Positions 9,290 to 18,321 of a DNA stretch of 64,000 nt are shown piece by piece. Source of the DNA: Phreatobacter oligotrophus (lineage in GTDB: Bacteria > Pseudomonadota > Alphaproteobacteria > Rhizobiales > Phreatobacteraceae). The position numbers and the translations under genes were made by a program. The notes below the pieces were generated by a model that was not told the DNA's origin, made no database searches, and saw only the letters and a list, made by a program, of their open reading frames with translations. The stretch spans positions 1-64,000 of the forward strand of contig NZ_PZZL01000010.1 in NCBI RefSeq assembly GCF_003046185.1, given 5' to 3'. Each line of letters opens with the position of its first letter. Position 1 is the first letter of the stretch.

Positions 9290-10147
9290 TCAGCGCAGGC
9301 GCGTCAAACCAAGGCGCTTGGCCGCGATCCTGTCGAGCCAGCGGGCCGGCAGGATCAGCGGCAGGATCCAGTTCATCAGGGGCGCCGGGGTGATGGTGTA
9401 GCGCACCTTCGGGCTTTCCGCCGTCAGCGCGGTGTGGACGACGTCGGCCACCGCCTGGGGCGGCAGGGCATGCTTCGCCCGGCCCAGCACCTCCGCCTCG
9501 AAGCGGTCGATGAGCGGGCCGTAGAAGGTCGCCTGGTAGCGGGTCTTCTCGACCGCGCCGGCCGACTTCTCCCAGATGGGCGTGGCGATGGGCCCGGGGC
9601 CGACGATGACGACGTCGACGCCGAAGGGCATGAGCTCGCGGCGCAGCGCATGGCTCATCGCCTCCAGCGCGTGCTTGGAGGCCGAGTAACCGCCGACGAA
9701 GGGCCAGGACAGCTTGCCCGAGACCGAGGACATCATGACGATGCGGCCGGGCGTGCCGGCAAAGCCCTCCTCGGCGCCGAGCAGCGATCCGAAGGCCTGG
9801 ACGGTGGCGATCTGGCCGAGGACATTGACCTTCCACTGCCGGTCGAGCTCATCCAGCGGCTGGTGCAGCAGCGGGCCCGGCAGCGAGATGCCGGCATTGC
9901 AGACGAGGCCGCCGAGCGGCTTGCCGTCGAGGAGGCCCGCGACGGTCGCCGCGGCGCGCGACAGGCTGTCGGGATCGGTGACGTCGGCGATGACGGGGGT
10001 GAAGGAGGGCCCGAGGGCGGCATCGAGCCGCTCGGCATCGTCCATGCGCCGCACCGTGCCGAACACCCGCCAGCCGCGGCGCACGAGGTCGGTGGCGATG
10101 GCCTCGCCAATGCCGGTCGAGACGCCGGTGACGACGCAGCTGCGCAT
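9290..10147 (-). CDS. Short-chain dehydrogenase/reductase
   Basis: A 285-residue classical SDR. Seen: the cofactor loop TGVSTGIG (7-14), VRRMDD after the second strand, which suggests NADP(H) preference, NAG at 84-86, a serine near 140-141 and the catalytic Y154 and K158 (YSASK). The C-terminal hydrophobic stretch MNWILPLILPARWLDRIAAK could bind a membrane or a hydrophobic substrate. It starts 3 bases after the ispG stop on the same strand, so it is the second gene of an ispG operon. The substrate is unknown. Confidence 0.9.
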   Translation of the reverse strand: MRSCVVTGVSTGIGEAIATDLVRRGWRVFGTVRRMDDAERLDAALGPSFTPVIADVTDPDSLSRAAATVAGLLDGKPLGGLVCNAGISLPGPLLHQPLDELDRQWKVNVLGQIATVQAFGSLLGAEEGFAGTPGRIVMMSSVSGKLSWPFVGGYSASKHALEAMSHALRRELMPFGVDVVIVGPGPIATPIWEKSAGAVEKTRYQATFYGPLIDRFEAEVLGRAKHALPPQAVADVVHTALTAESPKVRYTITPAPLMNWILPLILPARWLDRIAAKRLGLTRLR

Positions 10148-10150
10148 GGC

Positions 10151-11413
<1,263 letters not shown>

Positions 11414-11549
11414 CGCTTCCGCCTCCGCTCAGCGCCCCCGACATAGCGGGCACCGTGCCCCGGCGCCAGTGTCGTCACCGTGACGGAGCGCTGGCACGGC
11501 CGGATCATAGTCCGGCAGAGGCATGGCAGGCCAGCGTGAGCGGCGGGGA

Positions 11550-12053
11550 TCAGGTCTTCTCGGTCGGGCCGCAATGGGCGCAGCGGCCGAACATCTCGAC
11601 GACACGGCTCGCCGCGGTGAAACCGGCGGCCCCGGCAATGGCGGCAAGGTCCTTCTCCACCGGCGCGCCGGAGGCCTCGGACACACAGCCGCAGGCATCG
11701 CAGATCATGAACACCACGAGGTCGGGCCCGTCGTGGCGATGGGCGCAGGCGACATAGGCGTTGCGGCTCTCGATGCGGTGGGCGAGGCCTGCCTCCAGGA
11801 GGAAGTCGAGGACGCGGTAGACGCTGATCGGCGCCGGGCGGCGGCCCGAGGAATGGTGCATCTTCTCGATGAGGTCATAGGCGCCCATCGGGGCCGGCGA
11901 GGCGGCAAGGTGGGAGAGGACCTCGCGGCGGATCGGGGTGAGCTTCAGCTTGCGCTCGGCGCAGCGGGCCTCGGCCACCTTCAGCACGTCGACCGGGGGG
12001 TGGCCATGCTCGCAGGCGTGATCGTGGTCGTGGTGGCGCGTCCGCAGCATCAT
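11550..12053 (-). CDS. zur: Fur-family regulator, Zur-like
   Basis: A Fur-superfamily metalloregulator of about 167 residues. Seen: a winged-helix part (KLTPIRREVLSHLAAS, GAYDLIEKMH, ISVYRVLDFLLEAGLAHRIE), then a metal-binding part with HDGPDLVVFMICDACGC and a second C-x-x-C at RCAHCG near the end. The two cysteine pairs and the short loop favour Zur, the zinc-uptake repressor, over Fur or Irr. The N-terminus is His/Asp rich (RHHDHDHACEHGH), an extra possible metal-binding segment. The frame extends to a GTG at 12104; I prefer ATG 12053 or 12050. No zinc transporter is adjacent. Confidence 0.85.
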   Translation of the reverse strand: MMLRTRHHDHDHACEHGHPPVDVLKVAEARCAERKLKLTPIRREVLSHLAASPAPMGAYDLIEKMHHSSGRRPAPISVYRVLDFLLEAGLAHRIESRNAYVACAHRHDGPDLVVFMICDACGCVSEASGAPVEKDLAAIAGAAGFTAASRVVEMFGRCAHCGPTEKT

Positions 12054-12137
12054 CCAGGCCTTCGCGATGTCCCGACTTTCGTCCGGGTGACAGCTCCTTA
12101 ACACGGCGCCGCCGGCTCCCCCAAACCGCCGCGATCG

Positions 12138-12150
12138 TGTTGCATTGCAA
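12138..12150 (-). promoter_or_regulatory. Candidate PhaR-like box before bdhA
   Basis: On the minus strand it reads TTGCAATGCAACA; its core is the palindrome ttgca-t-tgcaa (12140-12150). It ends 50 bases before the bdhA start. It agrees at 12 of 13 positions with the site before mcd (18283-18295). PhaR, the polyhydroxyalkanoate-responsive repressor, is known to bind TGC-rich palindromic sites near PHB genes. The match between the two sites is seen; the regulator is inferred. Confidence 0.5.
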
Positions 12151-12200
12151 TGGCGGCCGGGTCACTGATGGGCACCGGCAGCTTGAAGGAGATGGGTATC

Positions 12201-12986
12201 ATGAGCCTTGCGGGAAAGAGCGCGATCGTTACGGGGTCCACCAGCGGCATCGGCCTCGCGATTGCCACGGCCCTGGCGAAGGAGGGCGTCGACGTCATGC
12301 TGAACGGGCTCGGCGACGCCGCCGAGATCGAGGCGACCCGGGCGAAGCTCGCCAGCCAGACTGGCCGCACCATCCTCTTCTCGCCCGCCAACATGATGAA
12401 GCCCGACGAGATCACCGGCATGGTGCGCGAGGCGGAGGCGAAGTTCGGCAAGGTCGACATCGTCGTCTCCAATGCCGGCATCCAGCACGTCTCGCCGGTG
12501 GAGGATTTCCCCACCGAGAAGTGGGACGCCATCATGGCCATCAACCTGACGGCCTCGTTCCACCTCACCAAGGCCGTGGTGCCGGGCATGAAGGCGCGCA
12601 AGCACGGTCGCATCGTCAACATCGCCTCGGCCCATTCGCTGGTCGCCTCGCCGTTCAAGTCGGCCTATGTGGCGGCCAAGCACGGCCTGCTCGGCTTCAC
12701 CAAGACCATCGCGCTGGAGCTCGCCACCTTCGGCATCACCGCCAACTGCATCTCGCCGGGCTATGTCTGGACGCCGCTGGTCGAGAAGCAGATTCCCGAC
12801 ACGATGAAGGCGCGCAACATGACCAAGGAGCAGGTCATGAACGACGTGCTGCTGGCGGCGCAGCCGACCAAGCAGTTCGTGCAGGTCGAGGAGGTGGCGG
12901 CGCTGGCGCTGTGGCTGTGCTCGGACGCGGCCAAGAACATCACCGGCGCCAACAACGTCATCGACGGCGGCTGGACGGCGGCATGA
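12201..12986 (+). CDS. bdhA: 3-hydroxybutyrate dehydrogenase
   Basis: A 261-residue SDR that interconverts (R)-3-hydroxybutyrate and acetoacetate with NAD, in the use of poly-3-hydroxybutyrate and ketone bodies. Seen: TGSTSGIG (11-18), NAGIQHVSPVEDFP (91-104) with the Gln-His pair typical of bacterial 3-HBDH, catalytic S143, Y156 and K160 (YVAAK), and CISPGYVWTPLVEKQIPD for substrate binding. AAGGAG lies 11 to 16 bases before ATG 12201, so the longer frame from 12150 is unlikely. It is coupled to the patatin gene by ATGA at 12983. Together with scoAB at 30.6 kb it could return acetoacetate to acetoacetyl-CoA. Confidence 0.93.
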   Translation: MSLAGKSAIVTGSTSGIGLAIATALAKEGVDVMLNGLGDAAEIEATRAKLASQTGRTILFSPANMMKPDEITGMVREAEAKFGKVDIVVSNAGIQHVSPVEDFPTEKWDAIMAINLTASFHLTKAVVPGMKARKHGRIVNIASAHSLVASPFKSAYVAAKHGLLGFTKTIALELATFGITANCISPGYVWTPLVEKQIPDTMKARNMTKEQVMNDVLLAAQPTKQFVQVEEVAALALWLCSDAAKNITGANNVIDGGWTAA

Positions 12987-14050
12987 CCGCCCGGAACACC
13001 CCGGCGACTAGGGCGACGAAGCGCGTCTCGCTGGCGCTCCAGGGGGGCGGCGCCCACGGCGCCTTCACCTGGGGCGTGCTGGACGAGATCCTGCGCGACG
13101 GGCGGCTGGAGATCGAGGGCGTCACCGGCGCCTCGGCCGGGGCGGTGAATGCCGTCCTGCTCGCCGACGGTCTCGCAGAGGGAGGGCCGAAGGCGGCACG
13201 CGAGCGGCTCGCCCGCTTCTGGAAGGCCGCCTCGATCGACGGCTCCATGCCGACGCTGCAGCGCCGGGCGCTCGACCGGCTGTTCTCGGTCATGCCCTAC
13301 GAGGGCTCGCTGATGCAGACCTGGGTCGACCAGGTGCAGCGCTATTTCTCGCCCTACGACCTCAATCCGTTCGACATCAATCCGCTGGAGGACCTCATCC
13401 GGTCCTTCGTCGATTTCGACCGGCTGGCCGCCTTCGACGGGATCAAGGTGTTCATCTCCGCCACCAATGTGCGGACGGGCAAGCTCACCATCTTCCGGCG
13501 CGAGGCGATCACCTGCCGGGCGGTGATGGCCTCGGCCTGCCTGCCCATGCTGTTCAAGGCGGTGGAGATCGACGGCACGCCGTTCTGGGACGGCGGCTAT
13601 ATGGGCAATCCGCCGCTCTTCCCGCTCTACCGGACCACTGACTCCGAGGACATCCTCCTCGTCCAGATCAATCCGATCCTGCGCCAGGAGACGCCGACCT
13701 CGTCGCGGGAGATCATGAACCGCGTCAACGAGATCACCTTCAACTCCTCGCTCCAGGCCGAACTGCGCGCCGCCGCCTTCGTCGCGCGCCTCGTGGACGA
13801 GGGCCGGCTGCCGCGTGGCCGCGGGCAAGGCGCCTACAAGCGCGTCCACCTTCACCGCATCGCGCTGTCCGAGGCGCTGGACGGCCTCACCGCCGGCTCC
13901 AAGGTGGTCACCGACTACGACTTCCTCGTCAGCCTGCAGGAGGCCGGCAAGAAGGCGGCGCGCAAGTTCCTGCGGACGAAGTTCGACAAGATCGGCGAAG
14001 CATCGACGGTGGATCTCGAGGCCGAGATCGCCGCGGAATGGGCGTCCTAG
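12983..14050 (+). CDS. Patatin-like phospholipase
   Basis: A 355-residue patatin-family serine hydrolase. Seen: the oxyanion loop LQGGGAHGAFTWGVLD (19-34), the nucleophile elbow GASAG with S51, and the catalytic Asp in WDGGYMGNPPLF (D203). The middle has SVMPYEGSLMQTWVDQV, and the C-terminus is helical and basic. Patatins are lipid acyl hydrolases that use a Ser-Asp dyad. The start codon overlaps the bdhA stop, so it is co-translated with a PHB-degradation enzyme. An intracellular PHB or membrane-lipid hydrolase role is possible but not shown by sequence. Confidence 0.9.
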   Translation: MTARNTPATRATKRVSLALQGGGAHGAFTWGVLDEILRDGRLEIEGVTGASAGAVNAVLLADGLAEGGPKAARERLARFWKAASIDGSMPTLQRRALDRLFSVMPYEGSLMQTWVDQVQRYFSPYDLNPFDINPLEDLIRSFVDFDRLAAFDGIKVFISATNVRTGKLTIFRREAITCRAVMASACLPMLFKAVEIDGTPFWDGGYMGNPPLFPLYRTTDSEDILLVQINPILRQETPTSSREIMNRVNEITFNSSLQAELRAAAFVARLVDEGRLPRGRGQGAYKRVHLHRIALSEALDGLTAGSKVVTDYDFLVSLQEAGKKAARKFLRTKFDKIGEASTVDLEAEIAAEWAS

Positions 14051-14099
14051 AGGCCCGCGGGCCGGAGGGATTTTCTTGGGACGAGCCGTCCCTGATGCT

Positions 14100-14516
14100 T
14101 CAGGGCCGGTTCGGATCGACGCCCATCAGCTGCGCGGCGCGCTCCACCACCGCCTCTTCCAGTTCGGCGGCCGAGCCATCGGCGAGGACGACGGCCCACA
14201 TCATGTCGACGATGCGCCGGCGGCCCTGCTCGTCCAGCCGGTTGGCAAGGTGCTCGGCCTGGGCCGTCCAGCTGTCGCCCGCCGCCTCGTGGTCCATGGC
14301 GCTCTCGATGAGACGGTCGGTGTCGGGGCCCGAGAGGTCGAAGCCCGAGGCGAGGACCGTGCGCAGACGGTCGCGCTCGGCGGGGGCGACCCGGCCATCC
14401 ACCGCCATGACATGGACCAGCAGCACCGCCGCCGCGAGGCGATAGTCATCCTCGCCGAAGCGCTCGTGGGCGGGCTCCGACAGGTCGGAGAGCATGGCGA
14501 AGAAGCGGTCGAGCAT
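14100..14516 (-). CDS. TerB-like (COG4103) protein
   Basis: A 138-residue acidic, helical protein resembling the TerB-like family. Seen: YRLAAAVLLVHVMAVDGRVA with the D-G-x-V pattern, then EQGRRRIVDMMWAVVLADGS, the second D-G repeat. These two Asp-Gly helix ends are the TerB-fold hallmark and may bind metal. Function is unknown: classical TerB acts in tellurite resistance and stress, but no other ter gene is nearby. The start at 14516 is preferred over 14543. It faces the patatin gene tail to tail and the ridA gene head to head. Confidence 0.75.
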   Translation of the reverse strand: MLDRFFAMLSDLSEPAHERFGEDDYRLAAAVLLVHVMAVDGRVAPAERDRLRTVLASGFDLSGPDTDRLIESAMDHEAAGDSWTAQAEHLANRLDEQGRRRIVDMMWAVVLADGSAAELEEAVVERAAQLMGVDPNRP

Positions 14517-14714
14517 GGCGGGTCCGGCGGTTCGGTTGATCATCGCCGGTTGTAGGTCCTGGTGGCAAGGCCGGCATGTGGTCGCGGTTGTGGGGTTGCT
14601 GCGCGCATGGCGCCGCGGCGGCGGGACGGGTTGGCGGCAGGCTCGCCGCGCGCTAGAGACGCGCTCTGCATTCCGGCAGTTCCATCCCGGCAGTTTCCCA
14701 AGGAGAGAAGACCC

Positions 14715-15065
14715 ATGGCCATCGAGCGCAAGCAGGTCGGTCCGCGCATGAGCGGCGCCGTCGTCCACGGCAACACCGTCTATCTGGCCGGCCAGGTGGC
14801 GCACAAGGCTGCCGGCAAGTCGGTGACCGAGCAGACCAAGGAAATCCTCGAGACCATCGACGCTCTGCTCGCCGAGTGCGGCACCTCGAAGCAGAACCTG
14901 CTCTCGACCAACATCTGGCTGTCGGACATGTCGACCTTCGCCGAGATGAACGCCGTCTGGGACAGCTGGGTGGTCCCCGGCCATACGCCGGCCCGTGCCA
15001 CGGTCGAGGCGAAGCTCGCCGCACCGCAGTTCACCGTCGAGATCATGGTCGTCGCCGCCAAGTGA
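14715..15065 (+). CDS. RidA-family protein
   Basis: A 116-residue protein of the RidA/YjgF/UK114 family, which hydrolyses reactive enamine/imine intermediates released by PLP enzymes. Seen: VYLAGQVAHKAAGKSVTEQT, the mid-protein LSTNIWLSDMSTFAEMN, and GHTPARATVEAKLAAPQF, containing the arginine that binds the substrate carboxylate. AGGAGAG lies just upstream of the ATG. It is monocistronic with a strong terminator. A second, different RidA-family gene lies at 50761. Confidence 0.92.
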   Translation: MAIERKQVGPRMSGAVVHGNTVYLAGQVAHKAAGKSVTEQTKEILETIDALLAECGTSKQNLLSTNIWLSDMSTFAEMNAVWDSWVVPGHTPARATVEAKLAAPQFTVEIMVVAAK

Positions 15066-15114
15066 CGATCGCTAGCAAGTGACGACGGGGCCTTCGGGCC
15101 TGATCGGATAAGCG

Positions 15115-15142
15115 AACGGCCGGGGCGAGCCCCGGCCGTTTT
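15115..15142. terminator. Bidirectional terminator between ridA and the chemoreceptor gene
   Basis: Stem aacggccgggg with ccccggccgtt (15115-15125 and 15130-15140), tiny loop, TTTT on the plus side. The AA at the base gives a short T run on the minus strand. It separates two convergent genes. Confidence 0.8.
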
Positions 15143-15166
15143 GCGTTTCTGGAGGGGCAAGGCCGA

Positions 15167-17143
15167 TCAAGCGGCGCGGACGCCCTCGAGGAAGGAGCGG
15201 ATCTCGAGATCCAGCGCCTGGGCTTCCTCGCCGAGCCGGCCGGAGAGGGTGCGCACGTCCTCGGCGGTGGCCTGGGCGGACTGCGCCGTGCCGCCGACGC
15301 GGCCCATGGCCTCGGCACCGCCGCGGGTCTCGTCGGAGGCGCGGTTGACCGCCTCGGCGATGGTGGCGACGGCGGCGTTCTGCTCCTCGACCGCAGCGGC
15401 GACGGAGGCGGCGATGCCCCGCATCTCGCCGATGACCTGGTTGACCTTCTCGATGGCGTCGACCGCATCGCCGGAGGCCATCTGGATGGCGCCGATCTGG
15501 CTGGCGATTTCCTCGGTCGCCTTGGCCGTCTGGCTGGCGAGGCTCTTCACCTCGGAGGCGACGACCGCGAAGCCCTTGCCGGCCTCGCCGGCGCGCGCCG
15601 CCTCGATGGTGGCGTTGAGCGCCAGCAGGTTGGTCTGGCCGGCGATCGCCTGGATGAGGTTGACCACCTCGCCGATGCGGCTGGCGGCCTGGGCGAGCGA
15701 GCCCATGGTCTGGGCGGTGCGCTCGGCCTCGGCGACGGCGGTGTCGGCGACCTGGGTCGACTTGCCGGCCTGGCTGGCGATCTCGGCGATGGAGGCAGCG
15801 AGCTCCTCGGCCGCAGCCGCGGCGGAGGAGACGGAGGCCGCGGCCTGTTCCATCGCGCCGGAAGCGGTGACCGCCTCGCTGGTGACCGCGCTCGAGGTGG
15901 TGTCGAGCTGGTCGGAGGCGCCATCGAGCTGGCCGGAGGCGCTGCGCAGCGCGCCGAGCGACTTCTCCGCCGCGTCCTCGAAGCCGCGGATGAGACCGTC
16001 GACCGTGGTGGCGCGGCGGTTGCGGGCCTCGACCTCGGCGATCTGCTCGGCGGCGAGACGCTCGCGCTCCAGTGCGTTGTCGCGGAAGACCAGGACGGCG
16101 CGGGCCATCTCGCCGAGCTCGTCGGTCGCCTCGGTGGAGGGAACGACGACGGAGGTGTCGCCGCCGGCAAGCTGGCGCATGGCGGCGGTGATGCCGCCGA
16201 GCTGGCGGGTCATCGAGCGGCCGAGGACCATGGCGATGATGCCGCAGAGCACAACGGCGGCAGCGATGATGCCGATCATCAGCATCTGCGTCTCGGACTG
16301 GGCCTCGAGGCGGGCGTCGTTGGCGCGCGTCTTGCCGGCGTCGGCGGCCGAGACGAGCACGTTGGTGGTCTGGTCGAGGCGGGTCAGCAGCGTGTCGAGC
16401 TGCTTCACCGTCTGCTCGACGGTGCGGGTACCCTCGACATAGGAGTCGAGCGCCGGCCAGTAGATCTCGCCGGCCTTGAGCAGCTCGGCCTTGGTGGCCG
16501 GGGCGACAACCGAGCGGTTGACCTCGTTGATGAACTTGGTGCGCGCCTGGCGGAAGGCCTCCAGGTCGCTGTCGAGGCCACGCAGCATGAAGTCCTTCTC
16601 GTGGCGGCGCATCTGCAGCACCTGCTCGAGGATGCCGGCGCCGTCGTCGAAGTTCTGGGCGACGCGGCGGGACTGATCCTCCAGCATCTTCACCGACTCG
16701 TTCATCCGGCCGGTGAGGCCCGAGGTGTCGTCGGTGCCGAGGGTCTCGATGGTGACGCGGACGAGGTCGAAGGCGGAGCCGGCCTCGCCGAGCTGCTTCA
16801 GCGACTGCTCGATCTCGCCCTGGAGCGAGGCGGCCTGCGGCTTGCGGCGGGCCTCGCCGAGCGCGAGCATGGCTTCCATGCGGGCGCGGGAGAAGTTGGT
16901 CGTGGCGGCCTCGGTGTAGCGCTCGGCATAGTCGACCGCGGCGAAACGCAGGTCGCGGACCGCGGCGCGGACCCGGGCGGCGTCGCTGGCGAGGCCGGAG
17001 AAGCCCTCATAGGCCTCGAAGGCCTCGGCGACGGCCTTCTGGCCGTACCAGGCGGCGCCGCCAGCGGCGAAGACGCCGGCGATCGGCGCCAGCGCGAGCA
17101 GCGCAATCCGCATGCGGATAGACAGAGACGGCATCCTCGCCAT
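15167..17143 (-). CDS. Methyl-accepting chemotaxis protein with HBM-like sensor
   Basis: A 658-residue chemoreceptor. Order: short N-terminus, membrane helix about 9-31, a long helical periplasmic sensor (about 32-280) with RRHEKDFMLRG typical of helical bimodular (HBM) or related four-helix sensors, a second membrane helix (MLMIGIIAAAVVLCGIIAMV), HAMP (RQLGGITAAMRQLAGGD), then the signalling domain. Its tip reads IQAIAGQTNLLALNATIEAA followed by RAGEAGKGFAVVASEVK, which contacts CheA and CheW. GGGAG precedes ATG 17143. No che genes are adjacent. HBM receptors known so far sense organic acids; the ligand here is unknown. Confidence 0.93.
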   Translation of the reverse strand: MARMPSLSIRMRIALLALAPIAGVFAAGGAAWYGQKAVAEAFEAYEGFSGLASDAARVRAAVRDLRFAAVDYAERYTEAATTNFSRARMEAMLALGEARRKPQAASLQGEIEQSLKQLGEAGSAFDLVRVTIETLGTDDTSGLTGRMNESVKMLEDQSRRVAQNFDDGAGILEQVLQMRRHEKDFMLRGLDSDLEAFRQARTKFINEVNRSVVAPATKAELLKAGEIYWPALDSYVEGTRTVEQTVKQLDTLLTRLDQTTNVLVSAADAGKTRANDARLEAQSETQMLMIGIIAAAVVLCGIIAMVLGRSMTRQLGGITAAMRQLAGGDTSVVVPSTEATDELGEMARAVLVFRDNALERERLAAEQIAEVEARNRRATTVDGLIRGFEDAAEKSLGALRSASGQLDGASDQLDTTSSAVTSEAVTASGAMEQAAASVSSAAAAAEELAASIAEIASQAGKSTQVADTAVAEAERTAQTMGSLAQAASRIGEVVNLIQAIAGQTNLLALNATIEAARAGEAGKGFAVVASEVKSLASQTAKATEEIASQIGAIQMASGDAVDAIEKVNQVIGEMRGIAASVAAAVEEQNAAVATIAEAVNRASDETRGGAEAMGRVGGTAQSAQATAEDVRTLSGRLGEEAQALDLEIRSFLEGVRAA

Positions 17144-17329
17144 GGTCGAACTTCTCCCTCGGGGTCGGCGGGAGTGTGGCGACCAACGGTTAAAGAACAA
17201 CTATCACGCGAAATGCCGACGGCAGTTTTCAGCGCGATTCCAGATGTTTGCCGGCGGAAGACGTTCCCCAGCGTCAGATGATTGTGTTCCAGGGCGGTTG
17301 ATCCTAGGGTCCGCGCCCCTGGTCTTGAG

Positions 17330-18214
17330 ATGCCCATGTCCCTCGCCGTGCGGGCGGTGCCCTTCCTGTTCGTGCTCGCCTGGTCGACGGGATGGATCGT
17401 CGCCGGCTTCTCGGCGCGGCTCGCGGATCCGCTCTGGTTCCTGTTCCTCAGGTTCTCGCTCGCCGCCGCCGTGATCGCCGCCATCGCGGTCGTGATGGGC
17501 GCGCCCTGGCCGCGGTCGCGCGCGGAGATCGGCCACGCCATGATGTCGGGCGTGCTGCTGCATGCGCTCTATCTCGCGGCGGTGTGGTGGGCGGTCGCCA
17601 ATGGCGTGCCCTCCGGGGTCTCCGGCATCATGGCGGGCCTCCAGCCGGTGATGACCGCCCTCCTCGCCCCCGCCATCCTGGGCGAGCGCATCACCGCCCG
17701 GCAGGGTATCGGCGTCGCGCTCGGTTTCCTCGGCATCATCCTCGTCCTGGCGCCGAAGCTTGTCGGCGTGAGCCCGGAGACCTTCGAGGCCATCGTCACG
17801 CCGCTCGTCATCAACGGGCTCGGCATGATCTCGGTGACGGCCGGCACCTTCTACCAGAAGCGCTTCGTCTCCGGCGGCGACATGCGGACCACAACCGCCT
17901 GGCAGTACATCGCCGCGGCACTCGCCATGCTGCCGCTTTTCCTCGTGTTCGGCCGCGTCGAGGCCGAGTGGAACCAGACGCTGATCCTGACCATGGCCTG
18001 GTCGGTGCTCGCCCTGTCGGTGGGCGGCATCTTCCTGTTCCTCTACCTGATCCGGCGGGGCGAGGTGTCGCGCGCCACCGCCTATATCTATCTCGTGCCC
18101 GCCGTTTCGGCCCTCATGGCCTTTCTGTTCTTCGGCGAGACGCTGACCCCCGTGCAGCTCATCGGCATGGCGGTGACGGCGGCCGGCGTCTGGCTGGCGA
18201 CCCGGCAGGGCTGA
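17330..18214 (+). CDS. EamA/DMT-family transporter
   Basis: A 294-residue inner-membrane protein with ten predicted helices in two EamA repeats, the drug/metabolite transporter fold. Seen: LAWSTGWIVAGFSARLADPL in the first repeat, VPSGVSGIMAGLQPVMTALL and LGERITARQGIGVALGFLG closing it, and VSRATAYIYLVPAVSALMAF with FFGETLTPVQLIGM in the second. Substrate unknown (often amino acids or metabolite export). ATG 17336 is an equally good start. It is divergent from the chemoreceptor; the 186-base gap between them shows no clear operator. Confidence 0.88.
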   Translation: MPMSLAVRAVPFLFVLAWSTGWIVAGFSARLADPLWFLFLRFSLAAAVIAAIAVVMGAPWPRSRAEIGHAMMSGVLLHALYLAAVWWAVANGVPSGVSGIMAGLQPVMTALLAPAILGERITARQGIGVALGFLGIILVLAPKLVGVSPETFEAIVTPLVINGLGMISVTAGTFYQKRFVSGGDMRTTTAWQYIAAALAMLPLFLVFGRVEAEWNQTLILTMAWSVLALSVGGIFLFLYLIRRGEVSRATAYIYLVPAVSALMAFLFFGETLTPVQLIGMAVTAAGVWLATRQG

Positions 18215-18282
18215 GGGCCCACAAGCTTTTTCCCGGATCACCGGTCATTTGCCGGATTGTCACGCGCCGCCGCCGCGTTATT

Positions 18283-18296
18283 TTGCAATGCAGCAA
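18283..18296 (+). promoter_or_regulatory. Candidate PhaR-like box before mcd
   Basis: TTGCAATGCAGCAA, ending 25 bases before the mcd start and so near the likely transcription start, where a repressor would act. It matches the minus-strand site before bdhA (12138-12150) at 12 of 13 positions. The shared site is seen; PhaR as the binder is inferred. Confidence 0.5.
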
Positions 18297-18321
18297 CCAC
18301 AAGACCAACGAGGAAGCCGCC

